A DNA stretch of 21,657 nucleotides from Guillardia theta CCMP2712 (Eukaryota > Cryptophyceae > Pyrenomonadales > Geminigeraceae): assembly GCF_000315625.1 (NCBI RefSeq), contig NW_005434657.1, forward strand, positions 697,038 to 718,694, written 5' to 3'. This document shows, one piece after another, positions 6,495-15,479 of this stretch. The position numbers were made by a program, and so were the translations under genes. Every line of letters starts with the position of its first letter. Positions within the stretch are counted from its first letter, which is position 1. The notes under the pieces were generated by a model. That model ran no database searches and had not been told where the DNA came from. It saw nothing but the letters and a program-made list of their open reading frames with translations.

Positions 6495-8383
6495 CTAGGC
6501 AGCTATGAGCATGCAGAGCTTCTCTAGCCATCTCCTCTGCCACTCCCCGTCCTGCACGCGAGGTCAGCCCGTCAACCTGTCGCGCCTTCTGAACCTCCGT
6601 CATGTCGATGTGATCCCGATGGCACACGCGGACGCTCGTCCAGCCTCCTCCCTGCAGCCTCCGACCTGCCGTCCACATGAGCAGCACCACACTTGATCCT
6701 CCCTCCCTCCCTCCCTCCCTCCCTCCCTCTGCTGCTCCCTCCTCCTCCCTCCTCCTTCCAAGCTCCTCCTGCTTCCTCTTGCCTGCGCCCTCCAGCTTGC
6801 AGATGCACGAGTAGGTGGCAACCACAGGTTCTGTTCGCGGAGGAAGCTGACCAGCCACGGCAACGAGCCCGTCGTTGGCCTCCTCCTCCTCCTCTGCTGC
6901 TGTACAGATGGAGCAAGACGACCTGGCGGAGCAGCAGGCGTTGCAGGCAACGGAGCCCGTCCTCAAGGTCCCTGTCTTGTCCTCCTCCTGCTCCTCCTCT
7001 CCCCCCCCGACCGACTTCACGTGCACTTTCTCGTGCTTGGCGCGGCGAGTAGCTTCGCTGGAGCAGGAGGAGATGCGCCTGACGAAGGCGAGGAAGCTGA
7101 CGAAGAGGCTGAGAGGGAGGAGAAAGAGAGCGAAGGGGAGGTGGCGCAAGAGCTTCACCTGCTGCCTCTCTCATCCACTCCTTCACCCACAACTTCATCT
7201 CACCGTTGGCAGCTGCAGTCTCCCCAACATCCTCCACTGCTGCGTGGAGGAGGAGAAGCACGCGAGGTACCTGGTCTCACTGCAGGGAAGGACTGCCTTC
7301 ATCTTATCGTTCAGCTCGCGCATCCTCTGTGGGCTGAGGTCCCTCCCTCCGTTGTCTTGCCCTCCCGGACGCCACCTGCCTGCAAGGTCAGCTCTGCTTC
7401 CCCATCCTCCCACTCTCACAGGAAGAGGAGCCGTAGCAGGGACACTCCCTGCTCCCTGCGCACATTCCAATGGCGCAGGCGCAGTCCGAGGCACTGGAAG
7501 GAGGGGTAAGGAGGAGAACGAACAAGAGAGGGGACGAAAGGGAGGAACCAGCAAGGGGCGGGGAAGCAAGTGGTGGCGGAGGAAGAAGGAGAAGGAGAAG
7601 GAGGGAAATGAGAGGAGGGGCAGGCAGAGGGAATGAGAGTGGAGGAGGAACGGAAGTAGGTGGTGATGGAGGAGGAGGTAGAGGTAATGGGGGAGGTAGA
7701 GGAGAAGGAGGAGGAGGTAGAGGAGAAGGAGGAGGAGGTACAGGTCTGGGGGGAACCTCGTTCTCTGGGTCGTGATCGCACCAGACGAGGAAGTAGATGA
7801 GGGAGAAGATCCACCAGAGAATGCTTGCAGGAAGAGGGCGAAGAGAGGAGGGCGACAACCCCACGGCAAACACAGCAGACGTTCCGTTGTTCACCCCGTT
7901 GAGCGTGCAGATGCTTCGTATCCACCGCCCTGAGGTGACATGCCGTCCTCCTCGCCCGTCCGTCAGTTCGGATCGCGCGAGGAGGTACTGCAGGTATCGT
8001 GCTGTCGGGGCTCCAAGACTGTAGGCAAGGATGTGGATGGGACGCTCCTCACTCCATTCAGGATACAAGCCAGCCATGTCTCGCCCCCCGTACCTTCCAT
8101 GCCCCTCCTCTAGCGCGTATCCTCCAGCATTGTAGTCGACCCTACCACCTTTGAGAGCGTAGAAGCATTCTACAGCTCGATCATGCACGCTTGAGACATG
8201 ACCACACTTGACGGACAGGAAGCGACACCCCCCAAGCTTGCTTCTCAAGTACCGCCTCACGTCTCTTGAGATCCCTCCTCCGAACAGGCCGTCTAGAATC
8301 ACGAACACAGCCTGAGCTTCTCTCGTCCGTTCTTTGATCATCCAGGATTCACGTGTATCACCTGTGATGGGTGACATGTGCAA
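6495..8383 (-). CDS. Triacylglycerol lipase-like alpha/beta hydrolase
   Basis: This resembles the staphylococcal/Geobacillus thermoalkalophilic lipase family, which hydrolyses ester bonds of acylglycerols. Exons on the complement: 8383-7757, 7493-7420, 7375-7204, 7158-6595 and 6551-6495; phases agree and give 497 aa. VFVILDGLFGGG marks the oxyanion strand. GGRVDYNAG...EGHGRYG matches the family GGRVDYGAAHA..GHERYG block. The nucleophile elbow is ILAYSLGA (Ser122), where AYSLG replaces the usual GHSMG. TLNGVNNGTSA matches TLGTPHNGT. LRHWNVRRE resembles LDQWGLKR and RDLSPQRMRELN resembles YDLTREGA..LN. ANDGLVAV (Asp387) and RDHIDM (His474) fit the acid and histidine of the triad. The first of two family zinc-site histidines is replaced by Gly. 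Exon 4 contains a hydrophobic stretch (about residues 296-315) and an acidic, Gly-rich low-complexity part that may hide a further intron. The start codon is the first Met of the open frame and is not proven. Confidence 0.82.
6692..6729. repeat. CCCT tetranucleotide tract inside lipase exon 4
   Basis: Repeated CCCT on the plus strand (AGGG on the lipase sense strand) encodes an in-frame Glu-Gly-Gly-Arg repeat between the NDGLV and DHID motifs. It is either a coding expansion in a surface loop or an unrecognised in-frame intron. Confidence 0.7.
7494..7756 (-). repeat. Lipase intron 1, pyrimidine-rich minisatellite
   Basis: A 263-nt intron with donor GTTCCC and acceptor TTCCAG is purine-rich on the plus strand, with GGAGGTAGAGGAGAA-type units at about 7660-7742. 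On the sense strand it is one long pyrimidine tract. Its removal joins HDPENE to CLGLRLRHWNVRRE in phase 0. Confidence 0.7.
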
Positions 8384-8577
8384 CTCAGCTGCTCATCTTC
8401 CTCCTCCTCCTCCTCCTCCTCCTCCTCCTGCCATGTTTCCCCGACGACTGTAACCGTGTGATGATGGCGTACCAGTAACATAGTAGTTTGTACCAGAGTT
8501 TGTACTGAAATCAAAATGAGTGATATTTAAAATAAGCCCTTCTTAAAATACGGTAGGTCCAACTAGCGACTGGCCCA
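8384..8577. other. Region upstream of the lipase gene
   Basis: This holds a (CTC)n tract at about 8399-8429 and an AT-rich stretch at 8455-8560. No gene is supported here. It probably contains the lipase promoter, reading leftwards. Confidence 0.4.
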
Positions 8578-9190
8578 GTTCATCCTCCTCGTCCTCCTCG
8601 TCCTCGTCCTCCTCGTCCTCGTCCTCCTCGTCCTCGTCCTCCTCGTCCTCGTCCTCCTCGTCCTCGTCCTCCTCGTCCTCGTCCTCCTCGTCCTCGTCCT
8701 CCTCGTCCTCGTCCTCCTCGTCCTCCTCGTCCTCGTCCTCCTCGTCCTCGTCCTCCTCGTCCTCGTCCTCCTCGTCCTCGTCGTCCTCCTCGTCCTCCTC
8801 CTCATCATTCATCGTCCTCGTCCTCGTCCTCCTCGTCCTCGTCCTCCTCGTCCTCGTCCTCGTCCTCCTCGTCCTCCTCCTCGTCCTCGTCCTCCTCGTC
8901 CTCGTCCTCCTCGTCCTCGTCCTCCTCGTCCTCGTCCTCCTCGTCCTCGTCCTCCTCGTCCTCGTCCTCCTCGTCCTCGTCCTCCTCGTCCTCCTCCTCG
9001 TCCTCGTCCTCCTCGTCCTCGTCGTCCTCCTCCTCCTCCTCCTCGTCGTCCTCCTCGTCCTCCTCCTCATCATTCATCGTCCTCGTCCTCGTCCTCCTCC
9101 TCATCATTCATCGTCCTCCTCCTCCTCCTCATCGTCCTCCTCATCGTCCTCCTCATCGTCCGCCTCATCGTCCTCCTCATCGTCCTCGTT
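8578..9190. repeat. Large TCCTCG-type minisatellite array
   Basis: About 600 bp consists almost entirely of TCC and TCG triplets. The dominant unit is the 15-mer TCGTCCTCCTCGTCC. An irregular segment containing CTCATCATTCATCGTCC occurs at about 8801, 9066 and 9100, suggesting a higher-order duplication of roughly 265 bp. On the minus strand the array reads as repeated Glu-Asp (EDEED) or, in another frame, Arg-Thr. A minus frame leaves the array and ends ELGQSLVGPTVF at 8543, but no conserved sequence supports a protein. Confidence 0.9.
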
Positions 9191-9449
9191 CTCCTGGTTT
9201 CTATTCCTTCTCGCCGTTCTCGTCATCCTCCAACTAAACCTTCCTCCTCCTCTTCCTCTTCCTCGTCCTTGTCATCCTTCTTTGTGTTCTTTGCCCTTTG
9301 CCTGATGTTGATCCATCCTGAGGTAGATAAGGTAGGGGTGGTAGAGTAGAAGGAGGAGGAAGAGGGGTAGGAGGACATCAGCTGCTCCGAAGAAGAAGTC
9401 ACACTAGCGTGCTTGGTATCGACTACCAACTGACCGCCTGCATTCAGGC
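9191..9449. other. Leader region of the coiled-coil gene
   Basis: No conserved coding sequence was seen on either strand. Remnants of the CTC/CGT repeat reach about 9270. ATTCAG at 9442-9447 immediately before the ATG could be a splice acceptor, so an upstream exon or 5' leader intron is possible. Confidence 0.35.
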
Positions 9450-10538
9450 ATGATCTTGGAGAGCCATGAGGACACATCGGACTTGAGGAGGGAGGTACAA
9501 GAGAACAGATCTTTCATCGTTCGCATCTTGCAGGCTGTGGAGAAAGCGTCGTCGGACTGCCAATCTCAAACGAGCAATGTGATGAAGCGAGTTGACGGGC
9601 TTGAGTCTCGTCTCGAGTCTCTGGAGCATGGGCTCAAGCTGCAGTCCGAACACACGCGCAGCCTCCTCATCGCCTTGGAGGCTCAGGGGGAGACAGTGAG
9701 GGACCTGCGAGAGCAGTTGTACTCCGTGCAGGTGAGACTGGAAGACTGCGCCAAAGACCACAAGAGCTTGAGCAGACTCGAAAGCACCTTGGAAAGCCTC
9801 TCCTCTAGGATGGAGCGAAGAGTTGACAACGCCTTGACCAAGCTCGAAGAGCAAGAGATCCGTCTGGAGCGGCACCTGGGCGACTCATCACTGCAAGCGG
9901 CCAAGCTAAAGCAGGAGGTGGACAAGGAGCTGGACGCTCAGAGGAGCGCGCAGGACCACGAGAAGGAGAGGCTGAGCAGCAAGCTCGCCACTGCCCTTGA
10001 AGGATTTCGCGTTGCAAATCAGGAGGTGTCAAAGACCCTGGAGCAGCAGGAATCAAGGCTCTCTGCCGTAGAGAGAAAAGTTGAGAGCGTCGGCTCTCTC
10101 GTCAACGAGCATGATGTGAAGCTGTCGGAGCAGCTCAAGGCCCTTTCACAGAGCGTTTATACCATGATGCAAGAGCAGAAATCCTCGTTTGACCTCCAAC
10201 TTCGCAGCTACAAGGATGAGATCGATCCTCGGATGTCAAAGCTGGAGGGTCGGCTGCGATCTCTGTCTCCGGACGTGAGGGTAGAGCATTCGTCCAGGGC
10301 TGCTGAGCAGAAAGCTGAGATCCAGGCGAGAATATCGCGACTCGAGAAGGCCTGGCCTACTCTCCATCCTCGAGCCGCCGCTACGGTGGTGCCCAAGAGC
10401 TACGACGGGGCTCCTGGCACGCCCACGTTTGACCGCATGCACACTGCTTCCTACTTGGATGGGACAGACTTGGAGATTTCCCGCAGTGAGAACACTGAGA
10501 TCGTGTCGCCTCCTCTCAACCACAGCGTGCTGCATTGA
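9450..10538 (+). CDS. Intronless coiled-coil protein, unknown function
   Basis: A single uninterrupted frame of 362 codons with no similarity I recognise. Residues about 5-295 are strongly heptad-patterned, with Leu/Val/Ile at a/d positions and many Glu, Arg, Lys, Ser and Gln. Repeated segments such as LESRLESLEHGLKL, RLESTLESLSSRMERRVD and LEQQESRLSAVERKVESV predict a long rod. The C-terminal 60 residues are Ser/Thr/Pro-rich and probably disordered. It has no signal peptide or transmembrane segment, so it is likely cytosolic, cytoskeletal or nuclear. It stands out as the only intron-free complete gene in a region where neighbours carry up to 18 introns, which could reflect retrocopy origin or simple intron lack. 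ATG at 9450 is the first Met. It converges on the next gene, with 99 bp between stops. Confidence 0.75.
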   Translation: MILESHEDTSDLRREVQENRSFIVRILQAVEKASSDCQSQTSNVMKRVDGLESRLESLEHGLKLQSEHTRSLLIALEAQGETVRDLREQLYSVQVRLEDCAKDHKSLSRLESTLESLSSRMERRVDNALTKLEEQEIRLERHLGDSSLQAAKLKQEVDKELDAQRSAQDHEKERLSSKLATALEGFRVANQEVSKTLEQQESRLSAVERKVESVGSLVNEHDVKLSEQLKALSQSVYTMMQEQKSSFDLQLRSYKDEIDPRMSKLEGRLRSLSPDVRVEHSSRAAEQKAEIQARISRLEKAWPTLHPRAAATVVPKSYDGAPGTPTFDRMHTASYLDGTDLEISRSENTEIVSPPLNHSVLH

Positions 10539-10637
10539 GCAGCGGAGGGCAGGAGCGCCTTGAACGAGCAGAGTGAAGCTTGCTAGTCTCGTAAGTTTAT
10601 TCCCTTCTCATCAATCTACAAAACATACCGGGAATGT

Positions 10638-11299
10638 TCACTCATCATGCCCAACGTGCTCTATCACGAAAACCAGCGCACCGGCTGCCAGAGCCTCGTT
10701 CCCTTGGCGTCTATTGTACACTTGTATCATCAAGTCCCCATCACCATCCTGCAAGAACTGCTGCCAAGCTGATATGAGCGTCTTCTCCGCTCAGTGTGAA
10801 GATCAAGACGGTTGAGATAGCGAGGAGGCTGTAGAAGTATAGTTCCACCCCACTCGCTGCCTCCTGCAGCTCTTGCTGCTTCGACGGCGCCTCCTTGGCC
10901 ACGCCAGCGGCGCTGGAAAACTGCAGCATCGTGTCAGTGCTGACGCAGAAGAGTCGTGAAATGTTCACCCGCAATGAAAGCTCCTCCGCCGCCTTGCCAT
11001 GCTTGCCCTCCAGCCACTCCTTCCCGAATGGTCGGCCATCCGGTGCATTGATGCTCCTCACGTCCCCGAAAGCGAAGCTGCTCGTGCTTGTCAGCATGTG
11101 CCGAGCACGTGTACAGGAGCAAACAGAATCACCTTGAGCTCCTGGTAGAGTAGAGCTGAGTTCCTCTTGACAAGGCGAGCCTTGAGGACGCGTCGGTCGA
11201 AGTCTCCACCATGAAGTATGTCGGAATGAACGCTGACACCAATGTTTGATCTTGGAGCAATGAAAGCAAAGAAGCGAAAAAAACTAGGGTCTTGATCAT
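10638..11299 (-). CDS. Putative plastid-targeted protein, unknown function
   Basis: Exons on the complement: 11299-11133, 11077-10810 and 10760-10638, with consistent phases (2, then 0), giving 185 aa. The N-terminus MIKTLVFFASLLSLL...TLVSAF is a clear signal peptide. Predicted cleavage after Ala23 leaves Phe24 at +1, and the next about 30 residues are rich in Ser, Thr and Arg with few acids. That is the bipartite plastid presequence of cryptophytes and diatoms, routing proteins through the ER into the complex plastid. The mature part (SINAPDGRPFGKEWLEG, MLQFSSAAGVAKEAPSKQQ, DGDGDLMIQVYNRRQGNEAL, VFVIEHVGHDE) matches no family I know. If intron 2 (10761-10809, 49 nt) is retained, the protein instead gains a hydrophobic end and stops earlier, at about 10741. 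Targeting is inferred from sequence only. Confidence 0.68.
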
Positions 11300-12476
11300 T
11301 CTGATAGGTTTTCCCAAGTCTTTCCTATGATTTCACTGACAACCGCTGGCCTCCCGATGTTCAACCTGAGCTTTATCCGTGGTCAACTGCAATGAGAGTT
11401 ACTACATTGCTTCCAGTACAACACAAGAGCATGCCGAGGGCAGTGAAGGACTGATATCTCTCCTACCTTGCTAGACTGATCTTATCTCTCCTACCTTGCT
11501 CTTCCTGCCGCCTCTCTTCCCTCCCCATCCCCCTTTCCTACTCCTCGTGCTCCTCCTTCCCCTCTAAGAGCATCTTGGTCTATCTGCCCAGATTCCGTTC
11601 TCATTTAAACTTGATCAAATAATTTGAATTTACAGAGTGTATTTCCTTTCATTATTTCGAAATGTTTTAGAAACGACTCTAAATTCTGCATATACCAAAT
11701 CCTAGGACCCTTCCTAGGCTCTTCCGTATGAGATGGGGACCATTAAAAGTTTTATAGTTTTATTATATCATTTTGTCCGTAGACCCCCCCACTCCCACCC
11801 CTCTTCTTACCCCTCATTTTCATGCTCAAAGTACCCCTCCATTGCATATGTTTACCACACCTCGACTCCCTAACGCTCCCCTACCCCCCCTACGCTAGTC
11901 ACGTGGGGCTCGAAAGTTTGTCTAAACCCACCCCCATCACCTAGCCCACTTCCACCCCTACCCCTAATTTCCCTTGAATTCCTCTATGGGCTTGAGTGTA
12001 AAATTGACCCCACCTCCACCCCCACCCCTCGATTGCGAGATGCGACCGCCGGTCGCCCCCAAAGGACATATAATATTTTCATGGAGCGCGGGGGTCAATC
12101 TCTATGACTTGGCATAATATGGATAAGGTGGGTACTTTTCTTTCTTCGTGTGGGTAGGGTTATGTACCCCACCAACCCGTGGATATGATCAACTTTGACG
12201 ATTTTGTTAAAACTTTGTTTTATTAACTTCCCAAATAGATTCGAAATATGATATTACATTCGCAAAAATTTCTTTCTATATTTTCAAATTTTGCCGAAGA
12301 GTGTTTCACGTGTTTCAATTTTTGGAATGTCAGCAACGCGACTGTTGGGTGCGAAACGCGCGAGAAGTCGCAACGGGCGAAACTTGGAAACTTTCAAACT
12401 TTCGCATGGTACTTTTAAACTTCTCGATTAGGCGGAGAGAGGCGAAAGTTCGTTTGACCGTCGACATGTAACAAGT
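11300..12476. other. Repeat-rich intergenic block, left
   Basis: No gene is supported. From about 11580 the DNA changes character: AT-rich runs alternate with C-rich runs on the plus strand, with many TACCCC and ACCCCC words (11780-12060). CTCAAAGTAC at 11825-11834 is the reverse complement of GTACTTTGAG, found twice in the right-hand block. AACTTTCAAACTTT at 12389-12402 also recurs there. The left end must contain the promoter of the plastid-protein gene, and the right end the 3' region of the cysteine-module gene. Confidence 0.55.
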
Positions 12477-15400
12477 TCACTCAGAGCAAGTGGTGGAGCC
12501 AGTGGAGTTGGCGAAGAGACCGAGAGAGCAGTTGAAGCAGAGCTGGGGATCAGTCAGCGAGAGATCGTGATGCGAGAGCCAAGGGCAGAGGCGAAGCCTG
12601 AGGAGGGGAGGGAGAGGAGAACAAACCTCGAAGCCTGTCCCGTTGCTGTAGGTGTTGACCGCACAAGGCTCGCAGGACGTCTGCCTCCTCCGTCATGCCC
12701 AGCAGCTCCTGCAGGCTCGCTCACCTGCCCCTCGGAGCTCGCGAAGTAGCCGGCCATGCAGTCGAGGCAGAGGGTGGCGGAGTTGGCACCTAGAAGAATG
12801 GCATGAGCAGACAAGAAGGCGGAGGATCGTAGCTGATGTTGTGAAGAAGGAGCAGGAGAGTAGGAGCAGGAAGAGCAGGAGGAGCAGAAAGAGGAGGAGA
12901 AGCAGGAGAAAGCAAGAGGAGAAAGCAAACCTTCGATGGCAGATGCCTTGCCCTGACTACAAGCCAAACAAGTAGAAACATTCGATGCTGCGACAGTCTC
13001 GCTGCTCATGGTTGTCTTGAGACGCCATGGAGGGAGAGAGAGAGAGGGGTGGGAAGCAAGAGGAAGAAGAAGGGAGAGGAGAGGACACGGACAGGGGCAG
13101 TGGAGGAGCGAAGGAAAGCGTGAGACCTGTAAGTGCCAGCAGGGCATTGACTGCATGCCGTCTGACCCGCGAGCTCGGAGAACTTCCCGGAAGGACAGCT
13201 GAAGCAAGTTAGAAGGTGAGACAAGGTGAGGATATAGCAGGGGGCAGGGAAGGGACGAGGTGCCAGGTCAAGGGATGTAGGAACGAAGGGGAAAGAGGAA
13301 GGAATTTGAGGAGGGAGAAACAGCAGGGGATAATGTTCATGAGTCACGATGAGGGAGGGAGGGAGGGAGGGAGGGAGGGCCTTACCTAATGCACTTCTGC
13401 TGGGAACTATTTGCGTAACTTCCAGCCTCGCATGTGTGACAGCTGCTCGTCGAATCAACAACAATGCAATTGAGAAACAAGATGAACGAGAGAGCAGGAC
13501 GAAGAGAGGAGGAGGAGGAGGGAGCATGAGCAGGAGCAGAGTAGAGGGGAGAGAGAGTGGGGAAGGGGTCTCGCCTTCCATGTGCACTGCCGTCATAGTC
13601 CGTCACGGTTCCCTCCGGGCACAAGGAGCAGGTGAAGTTCAGCTCGTCAAACCCTGTTGATTTTGGGCATCTGCGATGGGAAGTGAATGATGAGCAGAAG
13701 TAGCAGCAGCAGCAGCTCCAACCTCCAGGAACACTCGCTTACAAAGCTCGCGTTCTCTGGAAGCGTTTCGTTGCACCTGGAGCAAGATCACCTTTCACAC
13801 CTGCTCTGCTCTGCCCTTCTGCTTCTCCTTCCTTGCCTCCTCCTCTTCCCCTTTACCTCTTGCACCCTGTCAGCAAGTTGCATTGATCATTGCCGATGAC
13901 GCCAACCTGCAAGGAGAAGGAGCAGTCACAGAGGGAACCGAAGGAGAAGAAGCCAGGAGAAGTAGGGTGGAGCAACAGGAATGGAGGAGAGTACAAGAAG
14001 AAGGAGGAGACAAGAATGAGGAGATCTGCTCTTCCTTGTCATCTGCCGCGACTCCAACTTTCTCTCCGTCCTCGGACAAGCACAGAGCTCGAGCGTTGGA
14101 AGTTTGGATATGGAATACTGACTTGGCCTGTGGATGCAACGAGCCACCCCTGTTGGCAACAAAAGTGATGAAGAGGGAGAGGAAGGTACAGAGAGGAGAC
14201 TGCGTGGAAGTAGTGGGATATGCATGAGTTGAAGGGTATGAGGAGGAGAAGGCGGGCGTCACATGAGGAGGAGGAGGAGGAGGAGGAGGAGGAGGAGGAG
14301 GAGGAGGAGGAGGAGGAGGAGGAGGAGGTGGTGGTGGTGGTGGTGGTGGAGGAGCAGGAGGTGCGGGGGGAGGGGAGATGGAGAGAGGAAGTGCCGCGGG
14401 GGTATCCAAGAGGCGGAGGGGAGGATACGTCACCTTCGAGGGATGTAGAGCAACTGGCTGCTGCTGGTGAGGGAGAAGAGACCGTCTCGACCGCTTGCAT
14501 GCCGGATGGCAACGACGTCCCCGAGACCTGACAGGACCGAGGAGGCGGAGGAGGAGGCAGAGGAGAGGGGCATGACGAGGATCTCGAAGAAAGGGTCGGA
14601 GGAGAGGACCGCTAGCTCCTGCGCATGGCTGATTGAGATGCCGCGGGGATGATTGAAGTCGGAGCTGCGCTTATTGACGCCCCAGCGACAGCAGGATATG
14701 TTGAAGCAGTCGGAGCAGCAGCAGCCATCTGTGGTGGCGGTGCTGAGAGCGTCGAGGTACGGGGGGCAGTGGATACTGGCAGGAGAAGGGGAGGGAGCAG
14801 TAGAGTTGGGAAGGAGACGACATGCCAGCTCGAGATTGATCTTGAGCAGATGGTTCCAGTTCCTGTTGGTCACGTACGCCTCCTGGTTCCACATCGCCAC
14901 ATCCGCCATCATCTGGCGGCTCCACGTCGCGCACTGCTTGATCGTCGTGTCCTCCTCCAGCAGGCCGGGGTAGTTGGTCTTGTCCGCCTGCGACACCGGC
15001 CCGAACTCGATCCCCGACGCCGCCACCTCCTTGCTCAAGGTCGAGTCGTTGTGAAACGTCAGCTTCATCACTTGTCCGCTGTCAACGCACGTGTAGAGGA
15101 TGCTCGAGGTCTGCGGGATCCTCTCCATGCCGGAGATGTCGCAGCCTGCTTCGATCACCTCGGTGAAGTTCCACCGCTTGACATGCGAACGGTTGTCGAA
15201 GCGGAAATGCAGGAGGTTCCTGTAGCCGGTGTTGGCGAAGACGATGTCCTCGGGTGACAAGAAGGCGCAGCCTGACGCTGAGCTGACCAGCCTCCTCTCA
15301 TCCTGCGTGTCTGCAAAGTTGATGCTTCCCAGGAGGCTCCAGGAGTCCTGGAATCCGACGCATGGCTCGTAGCCAGGCATGCACTTCATCTCGCTGTCAA

Positions 15401-15479
15401 AAGGAATGATGGGACTGCAAGCCACCTCTTGACTGCATCCCAGCAGCAAGACAAGAGTGAGAGGTAGAGGAGCTCTCAT
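12477..15479 (-). CDS. Secreted protein with propeller-like and ephrin-receptor-like (GCC2/GCC3) modules
   Basis: Exons on the complement: 15479-14434, 14149-14059, 13906-13866, 13776-13735, 13670-13575, 13442-13386, 13198-13127, 13001-12931, 12789-12725, 12680-12627 and 12542-12477; total 1701 nt, 566 aa. MRAPLPLTLVLLLGCSQEVA is a signal peptide. The about 350-residue first exon has repeated strands (GYRNLLHFRF, NWNHLLKINLE, GISISHAQELAVLSS, DVVAIRHASGRDG, LLYIPRR) suggesting an NHL-like propeller, plus several N-glycosylation sequons. Exons 5-11 encode repeated CxxC modules typical of GCC2/GCC3 (ephrin-receptor-like) domains: CSLCPEGTVT, CHTCEAGSYANSS, CISCPSGKFSE, CSQCPAGTYS, CLACSQGKAS, CLDCMAGYFASS, CEPCAVNTYSNG and CFNCSLGLFANS. 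Function is unknown; an extracellular or cell-surface role is inferred. Exons 2-4 are least certain. The frame ends TTCSE-stop, where a module would normally have Cys. Confidence 0.78.
13350..13380. repeat. GGGA tetranucleotide tract in intron 6 of the cysteine-module gene
   Basis: About seven GGGA units on the plus strand lie just inside the GTAAGG donor of the 187-nt intron 13199-13385. This is a simple sequence repeat with no coding role. Confidence 0.75.
14150..14433 (-). repeat. Intron 1 of the cysteine-module gene with GAG and GTG tracts
   Basis: This 284-nt intron (donor GTGACG, acceptor CAACAG) contains about 21 GAG triplets at 14265-14328 followed by GTG triplets to about 14349. On the sense strand these are CTC and CAC tracts. 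Splicing in phase 2 joins LLYIPR to RGGSLHPQAKSVFH. Confidence 0.65.

Noticed and set aside
8543-9073. 176-residue Asp/Glu-rich minus-strand protein
   Set aside because: It is the TCCTCG minisatellite read in one of several open frames; only a dozen non-repeat residues follow and nothing conserved supports it.
8578-9190. CRISPR array
   Set aside because: Units are contiguous triplet-based repeats with no unique spacers, and the DNA is eukaryotic.
12477-12479. Selenocysteine at the terminal TGA of the cysteine-module gene
   Set aside because: No SECIS-like structure was recognisable by eye and the module family uses Cys; kept only as a checkable possibility in the findings.
14649-15257. 202-residue plus-strand frame
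   Set aside because: It is a shadow of the large first exon of the cysteine-module gene, whose minus frame has a signal peptide and downstream CxxC modules.
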